From assembly GCA_902587295.1 (NCBI GenBank), contig CACIKS010000004.1:1-64000 (forward strand): 64,000 nucleotides of DNA. Reading direction: 5' to 3'. This DNA comes from an uncultured Pelagibacteraceae bacterium (GTDB taxonomy: Bacteria > Pseudomonadota > Alphaproteobacteria > Pelagibacterales > Pelagibacteraceae). The position numbers were made by a program, and so were the translations under genes. The notes beneath the pieces were generated by a model that saw only the letters and a list, made by a program, of their open reading frames with translations, had not been told where the DNA came from and did no database searches. Positions 40,273 through 49,866 of the stretch are shown piece by piece. Position 1 is the stretch's first letter. Every line of letters starts with the position of its first letter.

Positions 40273-40735
40273 AAAAATTTATTTTTTTTGAATAAAAGAT
40301 TCTTACAAACCAGTAAAATACCAATCCAACTGGCCCAGTAAAATAAGTCATTAATAATGATAGGATTACAAAAAGCTTTGAGACGTTAAATATTTTGGAG
40401 TCGTTAGCAATCCAGTTACCCACAAATAAATTTATTGATAAAAAATGTAACCAAAAAATTAATAAAAATTGTTCATTTGAAAAAAGAGCATAAAGGTCAT
40501 TCAGCCCAAAGTATAAATTAAAAACCTCAAAAATATTTTCAGTCAGATATATTTGATAGGCTAAAAAAATATAAGCTGTGGATAATAATAACGGTATTAT
40601 TACAGATTTAACGAAAAATTTAGTAAATATATGGTTCGGTGAAACAATTAGAAGCAACCAACAAGGGATGACACCTATATTGCCTATGTAGTAAATATTT
40701 TCATAGGTTAAAAAAGATAAAAAATTATTGATCAT
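40265..40735 (-). CDS. ABA4-like (DUF4281) membrane protein
   Basis: Four TM segments; PCWLLLIVSPNH, HFLSINLFVGNWIANDS, MTYFTGPVGLVFYWFVR. Confidence 0.7.
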   Translation of the reverse strand: MINNFLSFLTYENIYYIGNIGVIPCWLLLIVSPNHIFTKFFVKSVIIPLLLSTAYIFLAYQIYLTENIFEVFNLYFGLNDLYALFSNEQFLLIFWLHFLSINLFVGNWIANDSKIFNVSKLFVILSLLMTYFTGPVGLVFYWFVRIFYSKKINFYD

Positions 40736-40759
40736 AAAAACTTGTATAATATAAAAGCA

Positions 40760-41320
40760 ATGGATCCAATATCCAATAAAAAAGAATTTGATGATTTAAC
40801 AACTAATTTAAGAGATTTAGCCTATTCATATATTGAAAAGTACAACCCTTCTAAACAACAAACAAAAACTTATTTATTAAAAAAGTACCTAAAAAAATTT
40901 AGAGGAACAAAAGTAAAAAAAGATATAACAGAAATAATCGATAATATTGTGTCTAATTTAGAGAAAAGTCATTTCTTAAATGATAGCCTGTATTCCGAAT
41001 CAAGAGCAAGAATGCTTTTTCGACGTGGATACTCTTTAAATAAAATTAGCAACACATTAAGAAGCAAGGGTATAGAGCAAAAAAATATCAAATTAAGTTT
41101 AGACAAAATCAAAGATGAAAAGTCTGATCCTGATTTCGTATCGGCTATGAAAATTTGTAAAAAAAGAAGGATAGGACCAATACGCCCAGAAGCAAACAGA
41201 GAGATTTTTTATAAAAAAGATATGGGAATTTTAGCTCGCTCAGGTTTTAGTTATGATATATCAAAAAAAATTTTGTCAATGTCACAAAAAGAATTTAATC
41301 AATTGTATAAGCTTATTTAA
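40760..41320 (+). CDS. recX: RecX-like regulatory protein
   Basis: Three-helix repeats (FLNDSLYSESRARMLFRRGYSLNKISNTLRSKGI); C-terminal KKDMGILARSGFSYDISKKIL. Confidence 0.65.
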   Translation: MDPISNKKEFDDLTTNLRDLAYSYIEKYNPSKQQTKTYLLKKYLKKFRGTKVKKDITEIIDNIVSNLEKSHFLNDSLYSESRARMLFRRGYSLNKISNTLRSKGIEQKNIKLSLDKIKDEKSDPDFVSAMKICKKRRIGPIRPEANREIFYKKDMGILARSGFSYDISKKILSMSQKEFNQLYKLI

Positions 41321-41453
41321 CTTTTCTTCTCTTTTTTTCGTTGAGTTTTAGGTAATAATCAATTCTTTTTTTTATTGAATTTTTTACCAAAATAAAAAGT
41401 ATTACTCCAAATAAAGTAACCGAGATAACAATAATTGATATGGTTTTAAACAT
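41313..41453 (-). CDS. Small single-TM protein, 46 aa (hypothetical)
   Basis: MFKTISIIVISVTLFGVILFILVKNSIKKRIDYYLKLNEKKRRKVK; start overlaps the cysQ 3' end; below the ORF-track length cutoff. Confidence 0.5.
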   Translation of the reverse strand: MFKTISIIVISVTLFGVILFILVKNSIKKRIDYYLKLNEKKRRKVK

Positions 41454-42225
41454 TTAATTTTTTGCTTCTTCTAATTAAGATAGTTGGGTTTCTATAATCT
41501 TCTTTCCCATATTTAAATAATTTACCATCTAAATTTGTTACAATCGCTCCAGCATGTTCAGCAATTGCTTGACCTGCTGCATCATCCCATTCCCTTGCCC
41601 TTACTTTATCGGCATAAATATCAAATTCTCCCGTTGCAATCACACAATATTTATATGAACAACTTAATTTTTTAAACGAAGTCATACCAAAATATTTAAG
41701 TTTATTTAGTATTTCTTTTGGAGGCTGCGTGTCACTAGTTAATGCTAAAACTTCTTCCTTAGCAGATTTTTTTTTACAGTTTAATTTTAATTTATTATTA
41801 TTTTCAATCATATAAGAATTATTTTTCCCATATGAATAGAATAATCTATTTTTTTTTGGTACTCCAATAACACCTAAAACTGGAATTTTGTTAATTATTA
41901 ATCCTGCATTTAAAGTATAATCATCTCTACCTGCAATATATTCTTTTGTTCCATCAATTGGATCAATTAACCAATAATCACTAAGGTTGTTTTTCTTATT
42001 TAGATCTACTGTCTCCTCAGAAATTATGGGTATGCTTGGTGTTAATTCTTTAATTTTTTTAGTGAGCATTTTATCTACCTCTAGGTCTCCATTGCTAACA
42101 GGGGTATTATCAATCTTAAGATTAATTTTTAAATTATTTTTTTGAAGCTCAACAGATCTTTGTCCAGCTAACCGAGTTGTTTCCAAAAGATTTTCACTAA
42201 TATTTTTTAATTCATTTGTATTCAT
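41446..42225 (-). CDS. cysQ: 3'(2'),5'-bisphosphate nucleotidase (CysQ, inositol monophosphatase family)
   Basis: WLIDPIDGTKEYIAGRDDYTLNAGLI; REWDDAAGQAIAEHAGA. Confidence 0.93.
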   Translation of the reverse strand: MNTNELKNISENLLETTRLAGQRSVELQKNNLKINLKIDNTPVSNGDLEVDKMLTKKIKELTPSIPIISEETVDLNKKNNLSDYWLIDPIDGTKEYIAGRDDYTLNAGLIINKIPVLGVIGVPKKNRLFYSYGKNNSYMIENNNKLKLNCKKKSAKEEVLALTSDTQPPKEILNKLKYFGMTSFKKLSCSYKYCVIATGEFDIYADKVRAREWDDAAGQAIAEHAGAIVTNLDGKLFKYGKEDYRNPTILIRRSKKLNV

Positions 42226-42391
42226 TAGATACCTTTTCTAAATTTATATTTTCTAAATTTATTACCCTCTTACCAGCATTTTGAAAGCTAACCGTTGCCT
42301 TATTTTTAATAATTGATTGTACTTGGCCTATCCCCCAGCTTTTTTGAAGGGGATTTATTACAAAATTACCTGGTTCTAGATCATATTGCAT
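42212..42391 (-). CDS. DUF3553-like small protein, 59 aa
   Basis: MQYDLEPGNFVINPLQKSWGIGQVQSIIKNKATVSFQNAGKRVINLENINLEKVSNEYK; PGxxVxxPxxxxWGxGQVQS...V.F.xAGK pattern; 59 aa so absent from the ORF track. Confidence 0.75.
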   Translation of the reverse strand: MQYDLEPGNFVINPLQKSWGIGQVQSIIKNKATVSFQNAGKRVINLENINLEKVSNEYK

Positions 42392-42429
42392 AATGGAAAG
42401 ATTAGTTTTTTTATAATATATAACAGTTT

Positions 42430-43560
42430 ATGATTAACTCACTAGGTATAAAAAAGTCACCAAAAGACACCAAAATTGTTGTAGCAATGTCGGGCGGAGT
42501 GGATTCTTCAGTAGTAGCAGGTCTTATGAAAAAAGAGGGTTACAATGTTACTGGAATAACCTTGAAATTATATGATGATACTAAAATACCATCTCACGGA
42601 AGACAATGCTGCGCTGGACGCGATATAATTGATGCAAAAAGAGTTTCTCAAAATCTTAATATTGATCATCAAATTTTGTATTATCAAAAAAAATTTAAGG
42701 CAGAAGTAATAGATTCTTTTATAGATAGTTATTCAGCAGGTGAAACCCCAATACCTTGCGTTCAATGTAATCAAACAGTCAAATTCAGAGATTTATTTAA
42801 ATTTTCCAAAGAATTAAATGCTGATGCTTTGGTGACTGGTCACTATGTTTTAAGATATGAAAATAATGGTGAAGGATCAATGTATCGTGCTGAAGATAAA
42901 AATAGAGATCAAAGTTATTTTTTATTTAGCACCACACAAGAGCAATTAGACTTTCTAAGATTTCCACTCGGTTCTATAAATAAGACTGAAACAAGAGAAA
43001 TTGCAAACAAACTTGAATTAAATGTTGCAAATAAACCTGATAGTCAAGATATTTGTTTTGTGCCTAATGGAGATTACGCTTCAGTAATTAAAAAATACAG
43101 ACCTCAATCATTTAAAAATGGAGATATTCTAGATATAAAAGGTACGAAAATAGGGTCGCACGAAGGAATTATAAATTATACTATTGGTCAAAGAAGAGGT
43201 ATAAAAATTTCTAGCAAAGAACCATTATATGTTCTTGATATTAAAGCTGAAAATAATACTGTAATTGTTGGTCCACAAGACTCGCTCAATATTAAAAAAC
43301 TTTATTTGAGAGATGTAAATTTACTTACTGATTTAAGTTTTTTCAAAAACGAAATTTTTATAAAAGTCAGATCTACGGGCAAGCTTCTTAAAGCAAGAGC
43401 CACAATCGAAAAAAATAAAGCAATAGTTGAGTTGTTACAGGATGAAAAAGGAATCTCGCCTGGTCAAGCGTGCGTGTTTTATTTTAAAGATAATTTAGGT
43501 GAAAGGGTTTTGGGTGGTGGCTGGATAGATAAAACCCTTAATAAAAATTTATCCACATAA
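42430..43560 (+). CDS. mnmA: tRNA-specific 2-thiouridylase MnmA
   Basis: [60 protein letters not shown]. Confidence 0.96.
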   Translation: MINSLGIKKSPKDTKIVVAMSGGVDSSVVAGLMKKEGYNVTGITLKLYDDTKIPSHGRQCCAGRDIIDAKRVSQNLNIDHQILYYQKKFKAEVIDSFIDSYSAGETPIPCVQCNQTVKFRDLFKFSKELNADALVTGHYVLRYENNGEGSMYRAEDKNRDQSYFLFSTTQEQLDFLRFPLGSINKTETREIANKLELNVANKPDSQDICFVPNGDYASVIKKYRPQSFKNGDILDIKGTKIGSHEGIINYTIGQRRGIKISSKEPLYVLDIKAENNTVIVGPQDSLNIKKLYLRDVNLLTDLSFFKNEIFIKVRSTGKLLKARATIEKNKAIVELLQDEKGISPGQACVFYFKDNLGERVLGGGWIDKTLNKNLST

Positions 43561-43577
43561 TTCACATAGTATTAAAA

Positions 43578-43607
43578 AAACAACTATAAAGTGATGGTTG
43601 TTTTTTT
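43578..43607 (+). terminator. Rho-independent terminator of mnmA
   Basis: AAACAACTAT / AAAGTG / ATGGTTGTTTTTTT. Confidence 0.8.
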
Positions 43608-43619
43608 GGAATATGTTTA

Positions 43620-43815
43620 AATCGTAATTGAATTAAGAGGCAACTCTTAACTGGCCAGTTAAGGAAAGGCCGAGAGGTTTAAGCTTAACGGGCAGAAAGT
43701 TCTACAGAGTAGTACTAAAATTGTAGAACGGGAGGCTTGGCGGTAGTACTAAAACGACGGGCCAAAACTTAAGTCTGCGCACCGAAAGGTGTGTAGACGC
43801 GAGTTTTAAGCTTTC
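43620..43815 (+). ncRNA. Candidate structured non-coding RNA of unassigned family
   Basis: GC-rich island (73/150 G+C for 43651-43800) in an AT-rich genome; TTAAGAG-GCAA-CTCTTAA, GTTCTACA...TGTAGAAC, TCTGCGCACC-GAAA-GGTGTGTAGA helices; lies between convergent genes, after the mnmA terminator. Confidence 0.75.
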
Positions 43816-44507
43816 TTCCAAAATAAGAAAGTTAATAAATAAAAAGCAATTACTCCAACGAAATAGTTCCATTCTAAACCATGCTTAAAATGAGTGTTTC
43901 CACTGGTAACGACTATAGGGAAACTTAAAATAGCAACTATTACTAATATAGACACCAAAATTATTTTTAACATTAAAACATAATTATTTATATCTTTGCT
44001 AATAGTATCTTTTAATTTAAAAAATTTTATAACTAGAAGGGATTGAGCAACAATCTCAAAAATTATAAATGCTAACAAAACAAATCTTCTAAAAAACTTA
44101 TATAAATCATAATCGAATTTGACTCCTAAGAAAATTGAGTGAATGATTAAAAATATCGCAGAAAGTATTCCAAAAGTTTTAAAAAGATTATTTTTGTTTA
44201 ATGTACCCGAATACGAATTAATTAAAATATTTGTTTTACGCCAATATATTATTAACAATATAGATGCAAAAATCATTGAAGGTTTAAATATAAAGTAGGT
44301 AGGGTAAGTTCTAGCTGTTCTACTTATTGATACACCTCCGTCAAAATAAGGAAATGTTGGTTGAGAACGACCAATTTGGTCAACACTTAAAAACGTATTA
44401 TCAAATAAATGAAAGTTTACAGAGACAAACAAACATAAATTTACTGCTACAAACGGTATTATAAATATCCAAAGACTCAATTTTTTAATTTGAGTTCTAA
44501 TTTCCAT
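43806..44507 (-). CDS. Multi-pass membrane protein of unknown function
   Basis: 233 aa, about six TM segments; only weak resemblance to Frag1/DRAM/Sfk1-type proteins. Confidence 0.7.
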   Translation of the reverse strand: MEIRTQIKKLSLWIFIIPFVAVNLCLFVSVNFHLFDNTFLSVDQIGRSQPTFPYFDGGVSISRTARTYPTYFIFKPSMIFASILLIIYWRKTNILINSYSGTLNKNNLFKTFGILSAIFLIIHSIFLGVKFDYDLYKFFRRFVLLAFIIFEIVAQSLLVIKFFKLKDTISKDINNYVLMLKIILVSILVIVAILSFPIVVTSGNTHFKHGLEWNYFVGVIAFYLLTFLFWKKA

Positions 44508-44518
44508 TTAAAACCAAT

Positions 44519-44602
44519 TTATCTTTTCTTATTTCTTTTTCTGGCCCTTCTTTTTTTTGAGCCGATTTTACGTCTTCCTCTGTGTTTTTTTGGGTATCCC
44601 AT
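44519..44602 (-). CDS. Tiny highly basic peptide (27 aa), possibly ribosome-associated
   Basis: MGYPKKHRGRRKIGSKKRRARKRNKKR: 16 of 27 residues K/R; same strand between accC and 43806..44507. Confidence 0.5.
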   Translation of the reverse strand: MGYPKKHRGRRKIGSKKRRARKRNKKR

Positions 44603-44654
44603 AATTAAGATTTAATATCACTTAAATAATTAATTATCAATTCAAATAACTATT

Positions 44655-45992
44655 TTAATAAAACTTTTCTTTTGCCAGCCAATTAGTATCAAACTCAGAG
44701 CTTATAAATTTTTCGTGAGTGAGTATTTTTTTGTGTAGGTCAATTGTAGTTGTAACACCATCGATAACAAACTCATTTAGAGACCTCATTGTTCTTTGAA
44801 TAGCCTCTGTTCTATTTCTGCCTTTGCAAATCAACTTACATATAAGACTATCGTAATAAGGAGTGATTTTACATCCCTGAAATATTGAGCCGTCCACTCT
44901 AGTTCTAAAACCTGATGGTTGGTGACATACTGAAATTATTCCTGGACTTGGTTGAAAGTCCTTTGAGGGATCTTCAGCATTAATTCTGCACTCTATCGTG
45001 TGTCCTCTTGCAGTAATATCATTTTGTTTTAGTGCAGTTTCTCCTGAGAAAGCAACCCAAATTTGTTCTTTTACTATATCAATTCCAGTCTGAACCTCAG
45101 TTACGGGATGCTCGACTTGAACTCTCGTATTCATCTCTAAAAAATAAAATTTTCCATTTTCGTAAATATACTCAACTGTTCCAGCTCCTTCATAACCTAA
45201 TGCTTCTACCATTTTTACTGTTTTATCTAATAGATCTGATCTAATTTTATCATTTAGAACTGGACTAGGTGTCTCTTCAATCAATTTTTGATGTTTTCTC
45301 TGTACTGAACAATCTCTTTCATTTAAATGAACTGTCCTATTTTTTCCTGACATAATTTGAACCTCAATATGTCTTGGATTTTTAAAATACTTCTCAATAT
45401 ATACCTCTTCGTTGCCAAAATATTTTTTTGCTTCTAAACGAGCTAACGAAAATAATTCATCTAATTTATTCTCACTTTCAACAACTTTCATTCCTTTACC
45501 ACCCCCGCCACCAGAAGCTTTGATTAAAACAGGGTAGCCAATATTTTTACAAATTGATTTTGCCTCATCTACATTGTTTACTCCACCTTCAGATCCTTCA
45601 ATTACTGGTAATCCGTTTTGTTTAGCTATTTTTTTTGCTTCAATTTTATCTCCCATCTTTTTTATTATTTCAGCTTTAGGTCCAATAAATTTGATTCCAT
45701 GTTTTTGAATCATATCCGCAAACTTATAATTTTCTGATAAAAAACCATATCCTGGATGAACAGCTTCAGCACCTGTAACATCTATTGCAGATATTATTGC
45801 AGGAATATTTAGATAACTATTTTGAGGTTGATGAGAGCCTACGCAAACACTTTCATCAGCTAAACGAACATGCATTGAATCAGAGTCCACATCAGAATGT
45901 ACAGCGACCGTTCCTATTCCCCATTCTTTACATGCCCTTATTACTCTTACAGCAATTTCTCCTCTATTAGCGATTAAAACTTTTTTAAACAT
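44655..45992 (-). CDS. accC: Acetyl-CoA carboxylase biotin carboxylase subunit
   Basis: FKKVLIANRGEIAVRVIRA, ASGGGGGKGMKVV, FLEMNTRVQVEHPVTE. Confidence 0.97.
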   Translation of the reverse strand: MFKKVLIANRGEIAVRVIRACKEWGIGTVAVHSDVDSDSMHVRLADESVCVGSHQPQNSYLNIPAIISAIDVTGAEAVHPGYGFLSENYKFADMIQKHGIKFIGPKAEIIKKMGDKIEAKKIAKQNGLPVIEGSEGGVNNVDEAKSICKNIGYPVLIKASGGGGGKGMKVVESENKLDELFSLARLEAKKYFGNEEVYIEKYFKNPRHIEVQIMSGKNRTVHLNERDCSVQRKHQKLIEETPSPVLNDKIRSDLLDKTVKMVEALGYEGAGTVEYIYENGKFYFLEMNTRVQVEHPVTEVQTGIDIVKEQIWVAFSGETALKQNDITARGHTIECRINAEDPSKDFQPSPGIISVCHQPSGFRTRVDGSIFQGCKITPYYDSLICKLICKGRNRTEAIQRTMRSLNEFVIDGVTTTIDLHKKILTHEKFISSEFDTNWLAKEKFY

Positions 45993-45995
45993 TAA

Positions 45996-46406
45996 TTATT
46001 TTAAAAGAACTAAGGTTTGACCAAATTCCACTGCTTGACCATCCTGAACTAAAACTTTTTTAACTTCACCGTCTGAAGTAGAAGGAACGTGATTCATTGT
46101 CTTCATTGCTTCAACAATCATTACAGTTTGTCCTTTTTTAATTTTTTGTCCAACCTCAACAAATTTTTTTCCACCAGGTTCAGATGCTAAATAAGCCGTA
46201 CCTATAATTGGGGATACAATCTTTGTTCCACTTTCTTCTTCCTTAGTTTTTGTTAGACCAGTTTTATGCGCAGTTACCGTGTTATGTGAAGTTATATTTT
46301 TCGCAACCTTAATTTTTTTATTTCCATCTTGATAACTTATTTCTGAAAGATCAAATTCTTCTAAATAGTCTTTTAATTCTTTAATTAATTTTTTATCAAT
46401 TTTCAT
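45996..46406 (-). CDS. accB: Acetyl-CoA carboxylase biotin carboxyl carrier protein
   Basis: Biotinylation motif VEAMKTMN; start at MKIDKKL overlaps the aroQ stop by 4 nt. Confidence 0.95.
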   Translation of the reverse strand: MKIDKKLIKELKDYLEEFDLSEISYQDGNKKIKVAKNITSHNTVTAHKTGLTKTKEEESGTKIVSPIIGTAYLASEPGGKKFVEVGQKIKKGQTVMIVEAMKTMNHVPSTSDGEVKKVLVQDGQAVEFGQTLVLLK

Positions 46407-46843
46407 TTTTTTAAAATTTTTTTGATACCATCTAGTGCCATTATATAACCCTCTGCACCTAATCCACAAATAATACCATCAGCAGCTTTGCTAATCAGTG
46501 ATTTATGCCTGAAATCCTCTCTTTTGTAAATGTTAGTGATGTGTAATTCAATTGTAGGTTTTTTAACAGCAAGCAACGCATCAAGAATCGCTACTGAAGT
46601 ATGTGTGTAGCCACCAGCATTTATTATAATCCCTTGATGATTTTTTCTGGTTTCTTGAATAGCATCAACTATTTCACCTTCTAAATTAGATTGCATAAAA
46701 TCAAGCTCAAGACCTATTTTTTTGCAGTGCTCTTCACAATTTTTTTTGATATCATCTAATGATATATTGCCATATGTTTCTTTTTCTCTAGTTCCAAGCA
46801 AGTTCAAATTAGGACCATTAATTAAGAGAATTTTTTGATTCAT
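46403..46843 (-). CDS. aroQ: 3-dehydroquinate dehydratase, type II
   Basis: LLINGPNLNLLGTREKETYG, INAGGYTHTSVAILDAL, HITNIYKREDFRHKS. Confidence 0.96.
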   Translation of the reverse strand: MNQKILLINGPNLNLLGTREKETYGNISLDDIKKNCEEHCKKIGLELDFMQSNLEGEIVDAIQETRKNHQGIIINAGGYTHTSVAILDALLAVKKPTIELHITNIYKREDFRHKSLISKAADGIICGLGAEGYIMALDGIKKILKK

Positions 46844-46876
46844 TTTGATATAATAAAAATTTAAAATATCTCAATT

Positions 46877-47080
46877 ATGGCAAAAATACAATTAAATGGA
46901 AAAAAAATTAAAATCTACAAGGATTTAAACATAACAGGTCTAATTAAAAAATATAAATTAAATGAAAAAAAGATAGCAGTAGAGCTTAATGGGGTAATTT
47001 TACCAAAAATCCATTACAGCAAACAAAAGTTAAAGGATAATGATAAAATTGAAATAGTCCAATTTATTGGTGGTGGATAA
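46877..47080 (+). CDS. thiS: Sulfur carrier protein ThiS
   Basis: 67 aa ubiquitin-like with C-terminal IGGG, followed by thiG. Confidence 0.93.
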   Translation: MAKIQLNGKKIKIYKDLNITGLIKKYKLNEKKIAVELNGVILPKIHYSKQKLKDNDKIEIVQFIGGG

Positions 47081-47854
47081 ATGAAAAGTGATAATTTTAA
47101 AATTGGAAAATTCATTCTTAAATCTCGATTAATTGTAGGTACTGGTAAATATAAAAATTTTAAACAAACCGCAGAAGCAGTGAAAGCTTCCGGAGCAGAT
47201 ATGGTTACGGTAGCAGTTAGAAGAGTAAATATTTTGGATAAAAAAAAACCTGTCTTAATGGATTATTTAGATCCAAAAAAAATTATTTACTTACCAAATA
47301 CGGCAGGTTGCTTTAACTCAAAAGATGCCTTGAGAACATTAAGGTTAGCAAGAGAGATGGGAGGCTGGAAACTTGTAAAGCTAGAAGTATTAGGAGATAA
47401 AAAAACTTTATATCCAAATATGGTTGAAACCTTAAAATCTACAGATGTATTAGTAAAAGAAGGTTTTAAAGTAATGGTATATTGTTCCGATGATCCAATA
47501 ATTGCAAAAAAACTTGAGGATCTAGGAGCATCTGCAATAATGCCTTTAGCATCCCCAATCGGTTCTGGAAGAGGAATTAAAAACAGATTAAATATTTCAA
47601 TAATTGTAAATAACGCTAAAGTACCGGTAATTGTAGACGCAGGTATTGGAACAGCATCGGACGCATCAATTGCTATGGAGCTCGGTTGTGATGGCGTATT
47701 AGTCAACACTGCAATTGCAAAGGCAAAAAATCCTATTATGATGGCTGTTTCAATGAAACACGCTGTTATAGCTGGGAGAAAATCTTTTTTAGCTGGAAGA
47801 ATAAAACCTTTAAAGTTTGGTTCATCAAGTAGTCCTGAAAAAGGTTTGATTTAA
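47081..47854 (+). CDS. thiG: Thiazole synthase ThiG
   Basis: [65 protein letters not shown]. Confidence 0.97.
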   Translation: MKSDNFKIGKFILKSRLIVGTGKYKNFKQTAEAVKASGADMVTVAVRRVNILDKKKPVLMDYLDPKKIIYLPNTAGCFNSKDALRTLRLAREMGGWKLVKLEVLGDKKTLYPNMVETLKSTDVLVKEGFKVMVYCSDDPIIAKKLEDLGASAIMPLASPIGSGRGIKNRLNISIIVNNAKVPVIVDAGIGTASDASIAMELGCDGVLVNTAIAKAKNPIMMAVSMKHAVIAGRKSFLAGRIKPLKFGSSSSPEKGLI

Positions 47855-49671
47855 CTTATTTTTTTTCTTCTTACCCACAAAGTTTTCCCTAAACCCTTAT
47901 TTAATTTTTTTTTACTTTTAATATTATTAATATAAGATTTTCCTTTATAACCAGGTTTATTTATATCTGCTTTATTTACAGTGATAGAGTCAATTTTCTT
48001 AAAACTTTCTATTTGATTAATAATTTTTTTATTTTTATTTAATAAATGGATTTTATATTCTGGAATAATTAAACTACTTTCAGGACTAATATTTATTTTA
48101 AATTTATATTTTTTCTCAAAAAATATTATTTCATTCTTAAAAAATGACTTTAAATATAGATTTACTTTATCAGGCACAAATGCATTTATTATTTTAGTTT
48201 TATTTGAAAACGCCAACATTTCTATTTTTTTAATTATCTTTTGAGCAAAAGAATCAATTGAAAGGTTTGTTTCCCATTTAATGGAACTTTCTTTAAGTCT
48301 TTGGCGAGTCATTTCTAAAAGTCCAAAATTACTTATTCTGCCCACCTGTATTCTTGCTCTATCTAATTTAAGTTTTTCTTTAATTTTTCTTTCTACAATT
48401 CTTTTATTATGAAAATTCATCATATCTATAAAATCAATTACAATTAAACCGGATAGATCTCTAATTTTTATTTGTCTAGCAATTTCCTCTGCTGCCTCAA
48501 CATTTGTGTTTAAAGCAGTTTTTTCTATATTAACCTGTTTTGTAGACTGTCCAGAATTAACATCTATAGCAACCAACGCTTCTGTTGGATTTATTACGAG
48601 GTATCCACCTGATTTGAGTTTAACAAGTGGCTCAAAAATTTTGTTTAATTCCTTTTCAATTCCTGCGCTATGAAATAATGGTATTTTTCCTCTGTATTTT
48701 TTAACAAATTTAGAGCTTCTTGGCATAAATTCCTTCATAAAAGACTTAGCTTTTTGATAACCATCATTTCCTTCAATATGAATGTACTTTGTTTCATTAT
48801 CATACATATCTCTTAGTGCTCTTTTAATTACATCTCCTTCTTCATGAATTAAAACAGGTGCAGTAGAATTAATTGCATTATCTTTAATTTTTTCCCATAG
48901 ACTAATTGTATTTTGAAGATCATTGTTTATATCATTTCTTGTTTTTCTTGCTCCGGCGGTTCTCACAATTAAACCCATACTCTTTGGAATTTCTATTTCT
49001 TTTAATATTGCTCTAATTTTATTCCTATCTTCATAATTAAAAATTTTTCTAGATATACCGCCTCCTTTAGAAGTATTTGGCATTAACACAATATACTTTC
49101 CCGCAAGAGATAAAAATGTTGTCAAAGCAGCTCCTTTCTGACCTCTTTCTTCTTTCATAACTTGTATGAGCATAATTTGACCAGGTCGTATAACTTCTTG
49201 TATTCTGTATTTTCTAACTCCATATCTATTTTTCAATGTCTCTCTAATTTGTTCTGATTTTTCTGGTTGTGCAGGCTTAGTGCCATTTGAGTTATTAGAA
49301 TTATTATTTGAATTTTGGTTTTCTTCCTGATTGTCACCAGGATTTATTTCGTTAGCCTCTGTATCTTCTTTTAAGTCTTCTCTGATTTTTTCCTCTGCCT
49401 TTTTAAGTTCAACTTTATCTTCGGTTGGTATTTGGTAGTAATCAGACTGAATGTCATTGAAGGCTAAAAAACCATGACGCTCTCTACCAAAGTCTAAGAA
49501 TGCGGCTTGAAGTGAGGGTTCAACCCTACTTACCTTAGCTAAGTAAATATTACTTTTTAAATTTAAATTGTTCTTATTTTCAGATTCGTACTCTTCAATA
49601 TTAGTTTCTGATTTAAGTACAACTCTAGTTTCTTCTGGATGCGATGCATCGATATATAAATTTTTTTGCAT
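47851..49671 (-). CDS. rne: Ribonuclease E/G family protein
   Basis: S1 region [90 protein letters not shown]. Confidence 0.95.
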   Translation of the reverse strand: MQKNLYIDASHPEETRVVLKSETNIEEYESENKNNLNLKSNIYLAKVSRVEPSLQAAFLDFGRERHGFLAFNDIQSDYYQIPTEDKVELKKAEEKIREDLKEDTEANEINPGDNQEENQNSNNNSNNSNGTKPAQPEKSEQIRETLKNRYGVRKYRIQEVIRPGQIMLIQVMKEERGQKGAALTTFLSLAGKYIVLMPNTSKGGGISRKIFNYEDRNKIRAILKEIEIPKSMGLIVRTAGARKTRNDINNDLQNTISLWEKIKDNAINSTAPVLIHEEGDVIKRALRDMYDNETKYIHIEGNDGYQKAKSFMKEFMPRSSKFVKKYRGKIPLFHSAGIEKELNKIFEPLVKLKSGGYLVINPTEALVAIDVNSGQSTKQVNIEKTALNTNVEAAEEIARQIKIRDLSGLIVIDFIDMMNFHNKRIVERKIKEKLKLDRARIQVGRISNFGLLEMTRQRLKESSIKWETNLSIDSFAQKIIKKIEMLAFSNKTKIINAFVPDKVNLYLKSFFKNEIIFFEKKYKFKINISPESSLIIPEYKIHLLNKNKKIINQIESFKKIDSITVNKADINKPGYKGKSYINNIKSKKKLNKGLGKTLWVRRKKIS

Positions 49672-49866
49672 TTTGAATAAAGCCTGTTCACAATTTTTAG
49701 TTTGAATAAGTTATTTTTTGAATTTGTTTTCATAAAGTTTATAAGAATTATTATAAGTTTATATAAATATTATACATTTTTTTTTAAAAAATGACAGTTT
49801 TTATGATTTATGAATTGCCTTAAGATAGCCAGAATATGGGGTATTATTAAAATATCAGGTGAATAA

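Noticed and set aside
43620-43815. RNase P RNA, tmRNA or SRP RNA as the identity of the GC-rich intergenic element
   Set aside because: None of their hallmark segments (GGAAAGUCCGGGC/ACAGAAnCCGGCUUA, tRNA-like acceptor with GGUUCRAnYC, or GGAAGGAAGCA SRP loop) was found by eye; a divergent form cannot be excluded without a covariance-model search.
46407-46469. N-terminal extension of accB (MWIRCRGLYNGTRWYQKNFKK)
   Set aside because: Overlaps the aroQ 3' end; MKIDKKL at 46406 gives a standard BCCP N-terminus.
47287-47709. 140-aa minus-strand ORF inside thiG
   Set aside because: Antisense to the conserved ThiG barrel; no independent support.
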